Below, piece by piece: positions 24,658 to 32,718 of a DNA stretch of 48,396 bases. Below the pieces are notes generated by a model. It worked only from the letters and a program-made list of their open reading frames with translations. It had not been told where the DNA came from and made no database searches. Each line of letters starts with the position of its first letter. Positions within the stretch are counted from its first letter, which is position 1. Position numbers and translations under genes: made by a program. Source of the DNA: Bradyrhizobium sp. (GTDB lineage: Bacteria > Pseudomonadota > Alphaproteobacteria > Rhizobiales > Xanthobacteraceae); contig NZ_JALHLP010000012.1 of assembly GCF_022844465.1 (NCBI RefSeq), forward strand, positions 76,694-125,089, written 5' to 3'.

Positions 24658-26039
24658 GACGGCCGCTTGCGCTTGTGGGCGAACGGATTGGCCTTCTCGC
24701 GCAACATGATCCGGATTGGCGTCCCCGGCAGATCGAAGGCCTCGCGCATCGAGTTGACGAGATAGCGCAGATAGGATTGCGGCACCGCGTCGGCGCGCGA
24801 GCAGAACAATATGAAACTCGGCGGCCGCGCCTTGGCCTGGGTGATGTAGTTCAGTTTCAGCCGGCGGCCGGACACCGAGGGCGGCGGGTTGGCGTCGACC
24901 GCCTGCTCGAACCAGCGATTGAGCGTGGCCGTCGGCACCCGCTTGTTCCAGACCGCGTAGGCCTCCTCGATCGCAGTCATCAGCCGGTCGATGCCCTCGC
25001 CCATCAAGCCGGACACCGCGACGACAGGCGCGCCCCTGACCTGCGGCAGCCAGTGATCGACGTCGGTGCGTAATGCCGAAATCAGGCTGCCCTTGCGCTC
25101 CATCAGATCCCATTTGTTGACCGCCAGCACGATCGCCCGCCCCTCGCGCTCGATCAGATCGGCGATCCGCAGATCCTGCTCCTCAAACCGGTTCTGCGCG
25201 TCCATCATCATCACGACGACTTCGGCAAAGCGTATCGCGCGCAGCGCGTCCGCCACCGACAGCTTTTCCAGCTTCTCCTCGATCCGCGAGCGCCGCCGCA
25301 GGCCCGCGGTGTCGAACACCCGGAACTCGCGCCCCTGCCAGGTGATCTCGACCGAAATCGAGTCGCGCGTGGTGCCGGCCTCGGGACTGGTCAGCAACCG
25401 CTCCTCGCCCAGCAGATGATTTATGAGCGTGGACTTGCCGGCGTTGGGCCGCCCGACAATGGCGACGCGGATCGGTCGCTGCGCCAGTTCCTCGTCGGAC
25501 AGGATCACGTCGTCGTCGTCGAACGCTTCACCCTCGTCGGCCGGGACCGGCATCAGCGCGGCCAGCGCATCGTAGAGATCGCTCATGCCCTCGCCGTGCT
25601 CGGCCGAAATCTGAACGGGATCGCCGAGGCCCAGCGCGTAGGATTCCATCGCGCCGACTTCGCCGTGCCTGCCCTCGCTCTTGTTGGCGACCAGCACCAC
25701 CGGCTTGTTGGCGCGGCGGGCGAAATCGGCAAAGGCGCGGTCGTTCGGCGTCAGCCCGGCGCGGGCGTCGACCACGAACATCAGCGCATCGGCAAGGCCG
25801 ATCGCCGCCTCGGTCTGCTCCTGCATCCGCGCGGTCAGCGAACCCTTGGCGCCCTCGTCGAGGCCGGCGGTGTCGATCACGGTGAATTCGAGGTCGCCGA
25901 GACGGGCTTTTCCCTCGCGCCGGTCGCGGGTGACGCCGGGCTCGTCGTCCACCAGCGCGATCTTCTGCCCAACCAGCCGGTTGAACAGCGTCGACTTTCC
26001 GACATTCGGCCGGCCAATGATCGCGATCGTAAAGGGCAT
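24654..26039 (-). CDS. der: Ribosome assembly GTPase Der (EngA)
   Basis: This 461-residue protein has the two tandem GTPase domains diagnostic of Der, which is essential for maturation of the 50S subunit. The first has GRPNVGKST near 8 and VANKSE as its G4 motif; the second has GRPNAGKST near 195 and NKWDL. The C-terminal KH-like domain occupies about 365-450 and ends in a basic tail. The N-terminal MPFTIAIIGRPN fixes the start. Upstream on the same strand are a lipoprotein gene and a YfgM-like gene, echoing the yfgM-bamB-der cluster of other proteobacteria. Confidence 0.96.
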   Translation of the reverse strand: MPFTIAIIGRPNVGKSTLFNRLVGQKIALVDDEPGVTRDRREGKARLGDLEFTVIDTAGLDEGAKGSLTARMQEQTEAAIGLADALMFVVDARAGLTPNDRAFADFARRANKPVVLVANKSEGRHGEVGAMESYALGLGDPVQISAEHGEGMSDLYDALAALMPVPADEGEAFDDDDVILSDEELAQRPIRVAIVGRPNAGKSTLINHLLGEERLLTSPEAGTTRDSISVEITWQGREFRVFDTAGLRRRSRIEEKLEKLSVADALRAIRFAEVVVMMMDAQNRFEEQDLRIADLIEREGRAIVLAVNKWDLMERKGSLISALRTDVDHWLPQVRGAPVVAVSGLMGEGIDRLMTAIEEAYAVWNKRVPTATLNRWFEQAVDANPPPSVSGRRLKLNYITQAKARPPSFILFCSRADAVPQSYLRYLVNSMREAFDLPGTPIRIMLREKANPFAHKRKRPS

Positions 26040-26094
26040 GAATAATCCAGACGCCCCGTTTTCGAGGGCGTGTCAATCCAGTGATAAGAACAGA

Positions 26095-26598
26095 TCAGCG
26101 CGTGAAAGTGCCGCTCGGCATCGGCGCGGGGAACGGCGCGGCGGATTGTTGCGGGACCGCAGGCTGATCGGGCGGCGGCGCGGTGGTGCGCTTGCGCACG
26201 ATCTTTGCCGGCTTGGGCGGGGGCGGCGCGGCGGCGCTGGCGTCTTCCTCGGGCGCGGCGTCGGGGTCCGCGGCGGCGGTCGCCGGGGCCGACTTGCCTT
26301 TGGCATTGGGGCCGCGCTTCGACGCCTCCGGCGCCGGGGCCGCGGCCGCCTGCGCGTTCGGATCATCGGCCTGCTGCTGACGCGAGCCCCTGTAGAGTTC
26401 CTTAGGCACACCCTGATCCAGACCCGGCACGCCTTCAGGGAATACCGGCTTGCGCTCGCCCGGCAGCTTCTTCTTGGTGTCGAGGAAGTCGAGCATGTCG
26501 GTGGGGTCGAAACTGCCGAAGCCGCCGGCACAACCCGCCAGCGTGCCGGAAGCCGCGATGAGAAGGACGGCTGCGATCAGATGTTGCAGGCGGCGCAT
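26095..26598 (-). CDS. Small Pro/Ala-rich lipoprotein in the yfgM-der cluster
   Basis: The 167-residue product has a lipoprotein signal with lipobox LAGC (Cys23), then a conserved-looking segment of about 55 residues (FDPTDMLDFLDTKKKLPG, VFPEGVPGLDQGVPKELY) and a tail of about 90 residues rich in Ala and Pro. It should be anchored in the outer or inner membrane facing the periplasm. It occupies the place where bamB, a beta-propeller lipoprotein of the outer membrane assembly machine, is often found, but has no propeller repeats. The ATG at 26598 is favoured over an upstream TTG at 26616. Function unknown. Confidence 0.75.
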   Translation of the reverse strand: MRRLQHLIAAVLLIAASGTLAGCAGGFGSFDPTDMLDFLDTKKKLPGERKPVFPEGVPGLDQGVPKELYRGSRQQQADDPNAQAAAAPAPEASKRGPNAKGKSAPATAAADPDAAPEEDASAAAPPPPKPAKIVRKRTTAPPPDQPAVPQQSAAPFPAPMPSGTFTR

Positions 26599-26642
26599 GG
26601 TCGTTTTCCCACTCAACTCTGTCTCCGTCAGCTCTTGATCGG

Positions 26643-27296
26643 TCAGCTCTTGGCGACCGGCGGAAGCAAGGCCTGAAGCGCCTCCGCGCGCGAGCGCAGG
26701 CTCGGCGGCGTCTGGCCGTCATTGGCGATCAAATCCAGCCATTGCCGCGTTGCAGAGGCGTCGTTTGCCCGCCAGGCCGACAGCGCCAGCAATTCGCGCG
26801 CGGTATGGCGAAAGGTAGCGCCCGGCGCGGCGGCGGCTTCGAGGCGCGCTTTCATATTGGGATAGCTGCTGCTTTCCAGCAGTAACTGAGCGGCACGAAT
26901 CCGCGCCAGATCCTGTTCGGCCGCGCCGACATTGCGGTCGGCGGCGATTTCGTCGAACAGCTTGGCGGCGGCCTGGGGATCGCGGTTGACCACTTCCGCC
27001 GCCATCCGCAGCCGCGCCAGCACGCGGTAACCGGACGGCGCCTTTGCAGCCAGGTCGGCAAAGGCCGCTTCGGCCTCGGCATGCTTGTTGGCTTCGGAAA
27101 GCTCCACCGCCTTGTCGAAGGCAGCCCCCGCCTCGGCCGCCTTCTTGCCTTCCAGATACTGATAACCCCGCCAGCCGCCAACCGAGGCGATGATCAGGAT
27201 CACGACGGCGATGATCAGAAACGAATATTTTTCCCACAGCTTCCTGAGCTGATCGCGACGGACCTCCTCATCAACTTCATTAAATAATTCAGACAC
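26643..27296 (-). CDS. YfgM-like single-span protein with TPR-type periplasmic domain
   Basis: The 217-residue product has a short cytoplasmic N-terminus (MSELFNEVDEEVRRDQLRKLWEKY split around residue 20), one membrane span at about 25-43 and an alpha-helical periplasmic domain with Ala-rich TPR-like repeats. This matches YfgM, which associates with the SecYEG translocon and periplasmic chaperones in E. coli. The opening EVDEEVRRDQLRKLWEKY is typical of the alphaproteobacterial version. It is probably the first gene of a unit running into the lipoprotein gene and der. Confidence 0.85.
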   Translation of the reverse strand: MSELFNEVDEEVRRDQLRKLWEKYSFLIIAVVILIIASVGGWRGYQYLEGKKAAEAGAAFDKAVELSEANKHAEAEAAFADLAAKAPSGYRVLARLRMAAEVVNRDPQAAAKLFDEIAADRNVGAAEQDLARIRAAQLLLESSSYPNMKARLEAAAAPGATFRHTARELLALSAWRANDASATRQWLDLIANDGQTPPSLRSRAEALQALLPPVAKS

Positions 27297-27536
27297 TTAA
27301 AGCTATCCAATCCCAAGGAGCCGCAAGCGGGCAGCAGCGTCGCGCGCCCGATTCCTGCATCGCCGGGGGGTATCCTAACGATATGGCGCTGGCAAGGCAA
27401 AGCTAGGCGGATCAAAGCGTTAATGGTGACGTCGGCCGGCCGGCGAAATCGTTCGACGACGTTGACATGGCGGTTCAAAGTTTGCGTAATCCCGCCCGCC
27501 CGACATTTTATCCATTGCTGCTTTCGCAGGTGATTC

Positions 27537-28385
27537 ATGCTTCGCCGCGCCCTGGTTTCGATGCTCGCCATGGGACTGGCATCCCCGCCTGCAGCGGCGC
27601 TGGCCGACGACATCAAGCCGAAGCTGCCGGAGACCGCGTTCTCGGGAAAGCTGCGCCCCGACATTCTCGGCATCTCGCCGGAATCGAACGCTGAATCGGC
27701 GCGCGCGGTCTTCGACTCGCTGTTCAAGGGCCGCACCGACACCAAGACCGACATCCAGCAACAGAAGCTCGGCAACACCAGCTACGTCGCCGCCATGAAT
27801 TTCAGCCTGCCTGCGAACCCCAGGCAGAACGGCGAGACGCTGGCGACCAGCTTCTCCTCGCCGGCCAGCGCCAACCGCGCCTATTTCGTCGCGCGCAACC
27901 TGACATTCGCGCAGGACCAGCAGCCGTCGAAGGCGGACATGATCAAGGAAGTCATGGGCAAGTACGGTGTTCCCACCATCATCGGCGATCAGCATCTGTA
28001 TTACATCTATCGCAAAGGCTCGATCGTGTCGGTCGGCGGCAAGTACAAGGACGGTGCGGCATTGCAGGCGATCGACAAGCCGCTCGATCCCAAGGCCGCC
28101 GTCAAGCTCAACGGCGAAACCGTCCGCGGCAGCTGCGTGGCGGTCATCAAGCGGGCGCAGACCAAGGCCAAGGACCTGAACGCCATCCTGTCCGAAGCCA
28201 AGGGCGCCAATTGCGAGGGGGTGTTGAGCGTGCAACTGGTTCCGGGCGCCTCGCCGGACCGGGTCAGCATCGCCCAATTCACGCTGCTTGACGTCAAACA
28301 GGTCATCAGCGCGGCGGCGATCGACAGCGCGTCGGCTGCCGCCGACCAGCAGTCGATGCCCAAGGGCAGCGCGCCTAAGCTGTAA
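27537..28385 (+). CDS. Exported protein of unknown function
   Basis: The 282-residue product has a signal peptide (MLRRALVSMLAMGLASPPAA, cleavage likely after ALA near 24) and a mature part with no motif I recognise. It contains segments GETLATSFSSPASANRAYFV and YGVPTIIGDQHLYYIYRKGS that look like a mixed alpha/beta fold, and two cysteines (RGSCVAV, ANCEGV) that may pair. AGGTG is a weak ribosome site before the ATG. It diverges from the yfgM-like gene with a 240-base gap in which I see no gene. Confidence 0.75.
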   Translation: MLRRALVSMLAMGLASPPAAALADDIKPKLPETAFSGKLRPDILGISPESNAESARAVFDSLFKGRTDTKTDIQQQKLGNTSYVAAMNFSLPANPRQNGETLATSFSSPASANRAYFVARNLTFAQDQQPSKADMIKEVMGKYGVPTIIGDQHLYYIYRKGSIVSVGGKYKDGAALQAIDKPLDPKAAVKLNGETVRGSCVAVIKRAQTKAKDLNAILSEAKGANCEGVLSVQLVPGASPDRVSIAQFTLLDVKQVISAAAIDSASAAADQQSMPKGSAPKL

Positions 28386-28392
28386 GCACAGA

Positions 28393-28413
28393 GGTTCTGA
28401 TTGAATCAGAACC
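28393..28413. repeat. Perfect palindrome of a type repeated in related genomes
   Basis: GGTTCTGATT and AATCAGAACC are perfect 10-base arms around a single G, just after the exported-protein gene and before the DUF1330 pseudogene. I recall almost the same palindrome recurring in Bradyrhizobium intergenic DNA. It could also act as a terminator stem. Confidence 0.55.
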
Positions 28414-28438
28414 GAAGCCCTGGTTCGCGAGGCAAGGA

Positions 28439-28725
28439 ATGAAGGCGTATTTGGTGCTCGACTTGAAGGTGAATGACTTCGGTGGTTTCAGAAAGTACAT
28501 GAAATCCCTGCATTCCTCGCAAGACATTCAGGCAAATACATAGTGCAAGGGGTTCAGCCAACGACAATCGAGGGCGACTGGAAACCCGAACGCATGGTCA
28601 TCATCGAATTTCCAGAGCGCGCGAAGGCAGAAGCATTTCTGGGTGACCCTGAAATTCAGGACCTGTTCAAGGTGCGCCATGAGACGACGACAAGTAAACT
28701 GGTGCTCGCCGATGGGTGCACGTGA
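28439..28725 (+). pseudogene. DUF1330-family gene with a one-base frameshift
   Basis: From the ATG at 28439 the frame reads MKAYLVLDLKVNDFGGFRKYM and then goes out of frame to a stop at 28541. Shifting by one base near 28500 continues as EIPAFLARHSGKYIVQGVQP and on to a stop at 28725, a complete DUF1330-type (dimeric alpha/beta barrel) protein of about 95 residues. The join at TACAT-GAAATC indicates one lost base. The downstream part alone is open from a GTG at 28543. DNA here is more AT-rich than its neighbours. A sequencing error would produce the same picture. Confidence 0.8.
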
Positions 28726-28743
28726 CCAACTGCCTTCCCTCTG

Positions 28744-30345
28744 TTAGGCCCGCGCCGCCGCCCAGGCGTCGCGCAACTGCCGTTTCATCACCTTGCCGTT
28801 GGCATTGCGCGGCAGCGGCTCGGCGGTCAGATCGATGGTTTCCGGCACCTTGTAATCCGACAGCCGCTCGGCGCACCAGGCGCGCAACGCCTCGCCGCTG
28901 ACCGCGCGACGCGTCACCACGACGGCATGGACGCGCTCGCCCAGCACCGGGCACGGCTTGGCGATGATCGCGCTCTCGACCACATCGGGATGGCCCGAAA
29001 GCACCGACTCGACCTCCGCCGAGTAGATCTTCAGGCCGCCGCGGTTGATCATGTCCTTCTGGCGATCGAACACCCGGACGAAATTTTCGGCGTCGATCGA
29101 GCCGAGGTCGCCAGAATGCCAGAAGCCCGCCGTGAAACTCTCCGCGGTGGCCTTCGGATTGTTCCAGTAGCCCTTGATGACCGAGCCGCCGTGAATCCAG
29201 ATTTCGCCGATCTCGCCACGCGGCAGTTCGCGGCCGTCGGCGTCCATCACCGCGATCTGCGCGCCCGGACACGGCAAGCCGACGCTGTCGATATGGCTTG
29301 CCGTCAACTCGCCGGGCATCATGGTCGATGGCGAAGTGGTCTCGGTCGCACCGTAGCAGTTGGCGAGTTTCAATCCGGGAATCCGGGCGTCGAGCCTCTC
29401 GATGGTGGCGATCGGCATCGGCGCGCCGCCGAAACCGCCGATCCGCCAGCTCGACAGGTCGTAGCTGTCGAAGTCCGGCTGCAGCAGGCAAAGATTGTAC
29501 ATCGCCGGCACCATCACCGTGTAGGTAACGCGCTCGCGCGCCGCGAGCTTCAAATAGGCCGCAGCCTTGAACTCCGCCATGATGATCAGCGCGCCGGCGC
29601 AACGGACCATGGTCATGACGTTGGCGACCACGCCGGTGACATGCCCGAGCGGCACGGCGGCGATCGAGCGGTCGGCCGCGGTCAGCTTCAGGCACGACAC
29701 GAACACCATCGCCGAGTGAATGATGTTGCAATGGGCAAGCATCGCGCCCTTCGGCCGCCCGGTGGTGCCGGAAGTATAGAGGATCATCGCGGTGTCTTCT
29801 TCGCCGACCTCGACCGGCGCCGCCAGCGGCGCGTTGTCGGCCAGTTCGGAGAATCGCGATATCAGCGCATCGTCGTCGACGGCGATCCGATGCGTCACGT
29901 CGGGGATGTCGCCGCCGTCGGGCAGCCGGTCGGCGAGCCCGGCCTCGTGGATCAACAGCCGCGCTCCGCAATCCGCGAGCACATAGGCGATCTCCGGCTT
30001 CTGCTGGCGGGTCGAGAGCAGCACCGTCACAAGGCCGGCATGCGCCGCGCCGAGCATGGTCAGCACGAATTCGATGCGGTTGCCGAGCAGCACCGCGACG
30101 CGGTCGCCGCGCTGCAGGCCGAGCTTCCGAAAGCCTGCCGCGATCCGCGCAGACGCCTGCGCAACTTCGCGCCAGCTCATTCGCCTGTCGCCGCAAACCA
30201 GCGCCTCGCCCTCCGGATTTGTCGCGACCGCATTGGCCACCATCGCGGAGATGCTTTTGGGCCGGTCGCAGAAGGCCGGCACCACGCGATCACCGAACCG
30301 GGGCTCGAGCCGCATCGGCGGAATGGAATGCTGCGACCAGTCCAT
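28744..30345 (-). CDS. AMP-dependent acyl-CoA synthetase/ligase
   Basis: A 533-residue class I adenylate-forming enzyme that activates a carboxylic acid to its acyl-AMP and then the CoA thioester. It has the P-loop-like YTSGTTGRPKGAM near 188-200, the YGATETTSP motif near 330, HSGDLGSID near 415 and the C-terminal catalytic lysine in NANGKVMKRQLR near 522. Substrate, whether a medium/long-chain or aromatic acid, cannot be decided by eye. It lies 11 bases after panB on the same strand, so the two may be co-transcribed. Confidence 0.9.
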   Translation of the reverse strand: MDWSQHSIPPMRLEPRFGDRVVPAFCDRPKSISAMVANAVATNPEGEALVCGDRRMSWREVAQASARIAAGFRKLGLQRGDRVAVLLGNRIEFVLTMLGAAHAGLVTVLLSTRQQKPEIAYVLADCGARLLIHEAGLADRLPDGGDIPDVTHRIAVDDDALISRFSELADNAPLAAPVEVGEEDTAMILYTSGTTGRPKGAMLAHCNIIHSAMVFVSCLKLTAADRSIAAVPLGHVTGVVANVMTMVRCAGALIIMAEFKAAAYLKLAARERVTYTVMVPAMYNLCLLQPDFDSYDLSSWRIGGFGGAPMPIATIERLDARIPGLKLANCYGATETTSPSTMMPGELTASHIDSVGLPCPGAQIAVMDADGRELPRGEIGEIWIHGGSVIKGYWNNPKATAESFTAGFWHSGDLGSIDAENFVRVFDRQKDMINRGGLKIYSAEVESVLSGHPDVVESAIIAKPCPVLGERVHAVVVTRRAVSGEALRAWCAERLSDYKVPETIDLTAEPLPRNANGKVMKRQLRDAWAAARA

Positions 30346-30356
30346 GGCGCGCCTCT

Positions 30357-31178
30357 TCAGCTCTTCTTCATCTCGTAAACATGCTCGGGTCCGGGAAATG
30401 CGCGCGAGCGCACGTCGGTCGCATAGTCCTGGATCGCAGCCTCGATTGCCGGGCCGAGGTTGCCGTAGCGACGAACGAACTTTGGCGTCCGCGGCGACAG
30501 GCCCAGCATGTCCTCCAGCACCAGCACTTGACCGTCGCAGGCCGCGCTGGCGCCGATCCCGATCGTTGGAATGGCAATGGTCTCGGTGATCTTTCGCGCC
30601 AGCGGTTCGGCGACGGCCTCGATCACGACCGAGAAGGCGCCGGCTTGCGAGATCGCCTTCGCATCATTCAGGATCGGATCCCAGCTGCCTTCATCACGTC
30701 CCTGGGCGCGAAACGAGCCGAGGGTGTTGATCGATTGCGGCGTCAATCCGATATGCCCCATCACGGGCACGCCGCGCTCGGAGAGGAACGCGACGGTGTC
30801 CGCCATCCGCGCGCCGCCCTCGAGCTTCACCGCCCCGCAATGGGTTTCCTTCAGAATCCGCACCGCCGAATGAAACGCCTGTTCTTTCGATGCCTCATAG
30901 GAACCGAACGGCATATCCACCACGACCAGCGCGTGCTGCGACCCCCGCATCACCGCATGCCCTTGCAGGATCATCATCTCCAGCGTCACCGGCACCGTGG
31001 TCTCGAAGCCGTGCATGACGTTGCCGAGGGAGTCGCCGACCAGGATGACGTCGCAATGTCGATCCACCAATGCCGCGGTGTGTGCATGGTAGGCGGTCAG
31101 CATCACGATCGGCTCGCCATTCTTGCGAGCGCGGATATCCGGTGCAGTTTTGCGCTTGATGGCCGACTGAACCGACAT
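30357..31178 (-). CDS. panB: 3-methyl-2-oxobutanoate hydroxymethyltransferase (ketopantoate hydroxymethyltransferase)
   Basis: PanB makes ketopantoate from 2-oxoisovalerate and methylene-tetrahydrofolate, for pantothenate and CoA. The 273-residue product has MLTAYHAHTAALVD near 26-39, the metal-binding DVILVGDSLGNVMHG, MPFGSYEAS near 96 and the catalytic Glu in VVIEAVAEP near 180, then TIGIGASAACDGQVLV. The ATG at 31178 lies one base after the stop of the NnrU-like gene (TGACATG). panC is not adjacent. Confidence 0.96.
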   Translation of the reverse strand: MSVQSAIKRKTAPDIRARKNGEPIVMLTAYHAHTAALVDRHCDVILVGDSLGNVMHGFETTVPVTLEMMILQGHAVMRGSQHALVVVDMPFGSYEASKEQAFHSAVRILKETHCGAVKLEGGARMADTVAFLSERGVPVMGHIGLTPQSINTLGSFRAQGRDEGSWDPILNDAKAISQAGAFSVVIEAVAEPLARKITETIAIPTIGIGASAACDGQVLVLEDMLGLSPRTPKFVRRYGNLGPAIEAAIQDYATDVRSRAFPGPEHVYEMKKS

Positions 31179-31179
31179 G

Positions 31180-31764
31180 TCAGGCTCCAACCACGGCGAC
31201 GCCGATCGCGGCCGGATGGAACACGAACGCGAGCGCCAGATAGGCGACGACGCCGACCGCGATCGCGAGCAGGTCGTTGCCAAGCCCGCCGACGGGAATC
31301 GGCGGCGCGCCGGCGTCGGAACGATGCTTGAGCGAGATGCGGTCGAACACCGCCCAACCGAGGAACGAGCCGAACAGGAGGATCGAGCCGAGATCGCCGT
31401 TGGCGAGCAGATGCGAGGCCGCCCACAGCTTGATTCCGGCCAGCATCGGATGCTTCAGGGTGGTGTAGATCCGGCCGCGGAGATAGGAGGCCACCACCAG
31501 GATAACCGCGGGCAGCATCAGGGCGATGGCGATATGCTTGAGGAAGGTCGGCGGGTTCCAGACGTCAATCCAGCCGGTCGCGCGGTAAACGCCAAAGCCC
31601 CAGATGATCAGCGCCAGGCCGGCAAACGAGGCCAGCATATAGCCGATCTTGTAGCCCGCCTCACCCATCGAGGCGATTACCTGCGCGCGCAGCTTGCGCT
31701 GGGTGGGGAGCGTGTGGACGCCGAGGAACACGATCAGGCCCAGGATCAACACCAGCAATCCCAC
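31180..31764 (-). CDS. NnrU-family membrane protein
   Basis: The 194-residue protein has about five to six membrane spans and the family opening GLLVLILGLIVFLGVHTLP. NnrU proteins are found near denitrification and phytoene-type genes, with no established mechanism; here no nitrogen oxide genes are visible. The start is a GTG at 31764, chosen because AAGGAGG is perfectly spaced before it; the longer frame to 31809 would place polar residues before the first helix. It probably forms an operon with panB. Confidence 0.82.
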   Translation of the reverse strand: MGLLVLILGLIVFLGVHTLPTQRKLRAQVIASMGEAGYKIGYMLASFAGLALIIWGFGVYRATGWIDVWNPPTFLKHIAIALMLPAVILVVASYLRGRIYTTLKHPMLAGIKLWAASHLLANGDLGSILLFGSFLGWAVFDRISLKHRSDAGAPPIPVGGLGNDLLAIAVGVVAYLALAFVFHPAAIGVAVVGA

Positions 31765-31851
31765 GATGTCCTCCTTGCGCGGGTGATTCTTCCGGAAACC
31801 GCGTACCATCTAAACGGTGTGGAGCGCAATGCGCCGGGCGGTCATCAAAGA

Positions 31852-32451
31852 TCACGGCTGCGCCGCTGGCCGGCCTAGATCGCGATTGTCGACGTAGCGG
31901 ATGGCGATCGGCCGTCCCGCCAGCGCGGAGCCGAGCGCATCGGTGACTTTCAGGGGCACGCAGGCTGCGAGCGAGGCATTGATCGCCTTGAGATAAGCGG
32001 CCCTTGTATCCGTCGGGACACCCGCCGTGGCATACGTCACCCGCGGCGTGCCGATGATTTCGCCCGAGCGCTTGAAGCTGAAGCGCACCGACATCTGCAT
32101 GCCCTCGCGCGCGATGACGGCGGGCGGCGGCGCCCAGCAGGATCGCAGCGCCGCAAACAGGTCGCCGATGGTATCGAGGTCGTGGTCCGGCTTGCGATAC
32201 TTCGCCGCCTGGTCCCGCGACGGCACGCTTGCGATGGTGAGTTGCAGGTTCTGGCCGTATGGATAGAAGATTTCCGGAATGCAGGGGCCGTCGTTGAACA
32301 CGCTGCAAAACGTCGGCGTACAGGGCTGGCCATCGAGCACGCTGCAGGGCGCATGCGCAAACGGCGTGGCATCGATCTGGCGCCGCTGCTGGGCGTCGGC
32401 GGCGCCCAACCCGCCAATGATGATCAGGCAGACAGTGAAGCGCCGGAACAT
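31852..32451 (-). CDS. Secreted protein with a TonB-C-like domain and paired cysteines
   Basis: The 199-residue product has a signal peptide (MFRRFTVCLIIIGGLGAADA) and near residues 35-60 a short internal duplication, CSVLDGQPC then CSVFNDGPC, giving four closely spaced cysteines. The C-terminal 100 residues (MSVRFSFKRSGEIIGTPRV and on to IAIRYVDNR) resemble the TonB/TolA C-terminal fold, in which a one-sided sheet contacts outer membrane partners. No membrane anchor remains after cleavage, so it is probably free in the periplasm. Function unknown. Confidence 0.72.
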   Translation of the reverse strand: MFRRFTVCLIIIGGLGAADAQQRRQIDATPFAHAPCSVLDGQPCTPTFCSVFNDGPCIPEIFYPYGQNLQLTIASVPSRDQAAKYRKPDHDLDTIGDLFAALRSCWAPPPAVIAREGMQMSVRFSFKRSGEIIGTPRVTYATAGVPTDTRAAYLKAINASLAACVPLKVTDALGSALAGRPIAIRYVDNRDLGRPAAQP

Positions 32452-32590
32452 GCGGCGATCCCTCGGGTACAGTCCCACAACTTGATATCCGGTTTGGCCG
32501 GGATCAAGGGGGCAGCGTTCCCCGCGTTCATGGCGGAACATGCATCCACTGGATGCATGAGTGAAGCTTGGTGGAGCCAAAGCCTCAACC

Positions 32591-32690
32591 GTCGTCCTCC
32601 GCGAAAGCGGGGGACCCAGTATTCCAGAGACGGTAGTGATCAACGGAGAAGCCGCGGCGTACTGGGTCCCCCGCTTTCGCGGAGGACGAC
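32591..32690. repeat. 100-base element with perfect 31-base terminal inverted repeats
   Basis: Bases 32591-32621 (starting GTCGTCCTCCGCGAAAGCGG) and 32660-32690 are exact reverse complements over 31 bases, around a 38-base centre. It lies between the secreted TonB-C-like gene and prfC. Related in design to the element at 22489-22614. Too short to encode a transposase, so at most a non-autonomous or transcript-level element. Confidence 0.85.
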
Positions 32691-32718
32691 AGCGAGGGCA
32701 AAGGCGAAAGCGCGCCCC

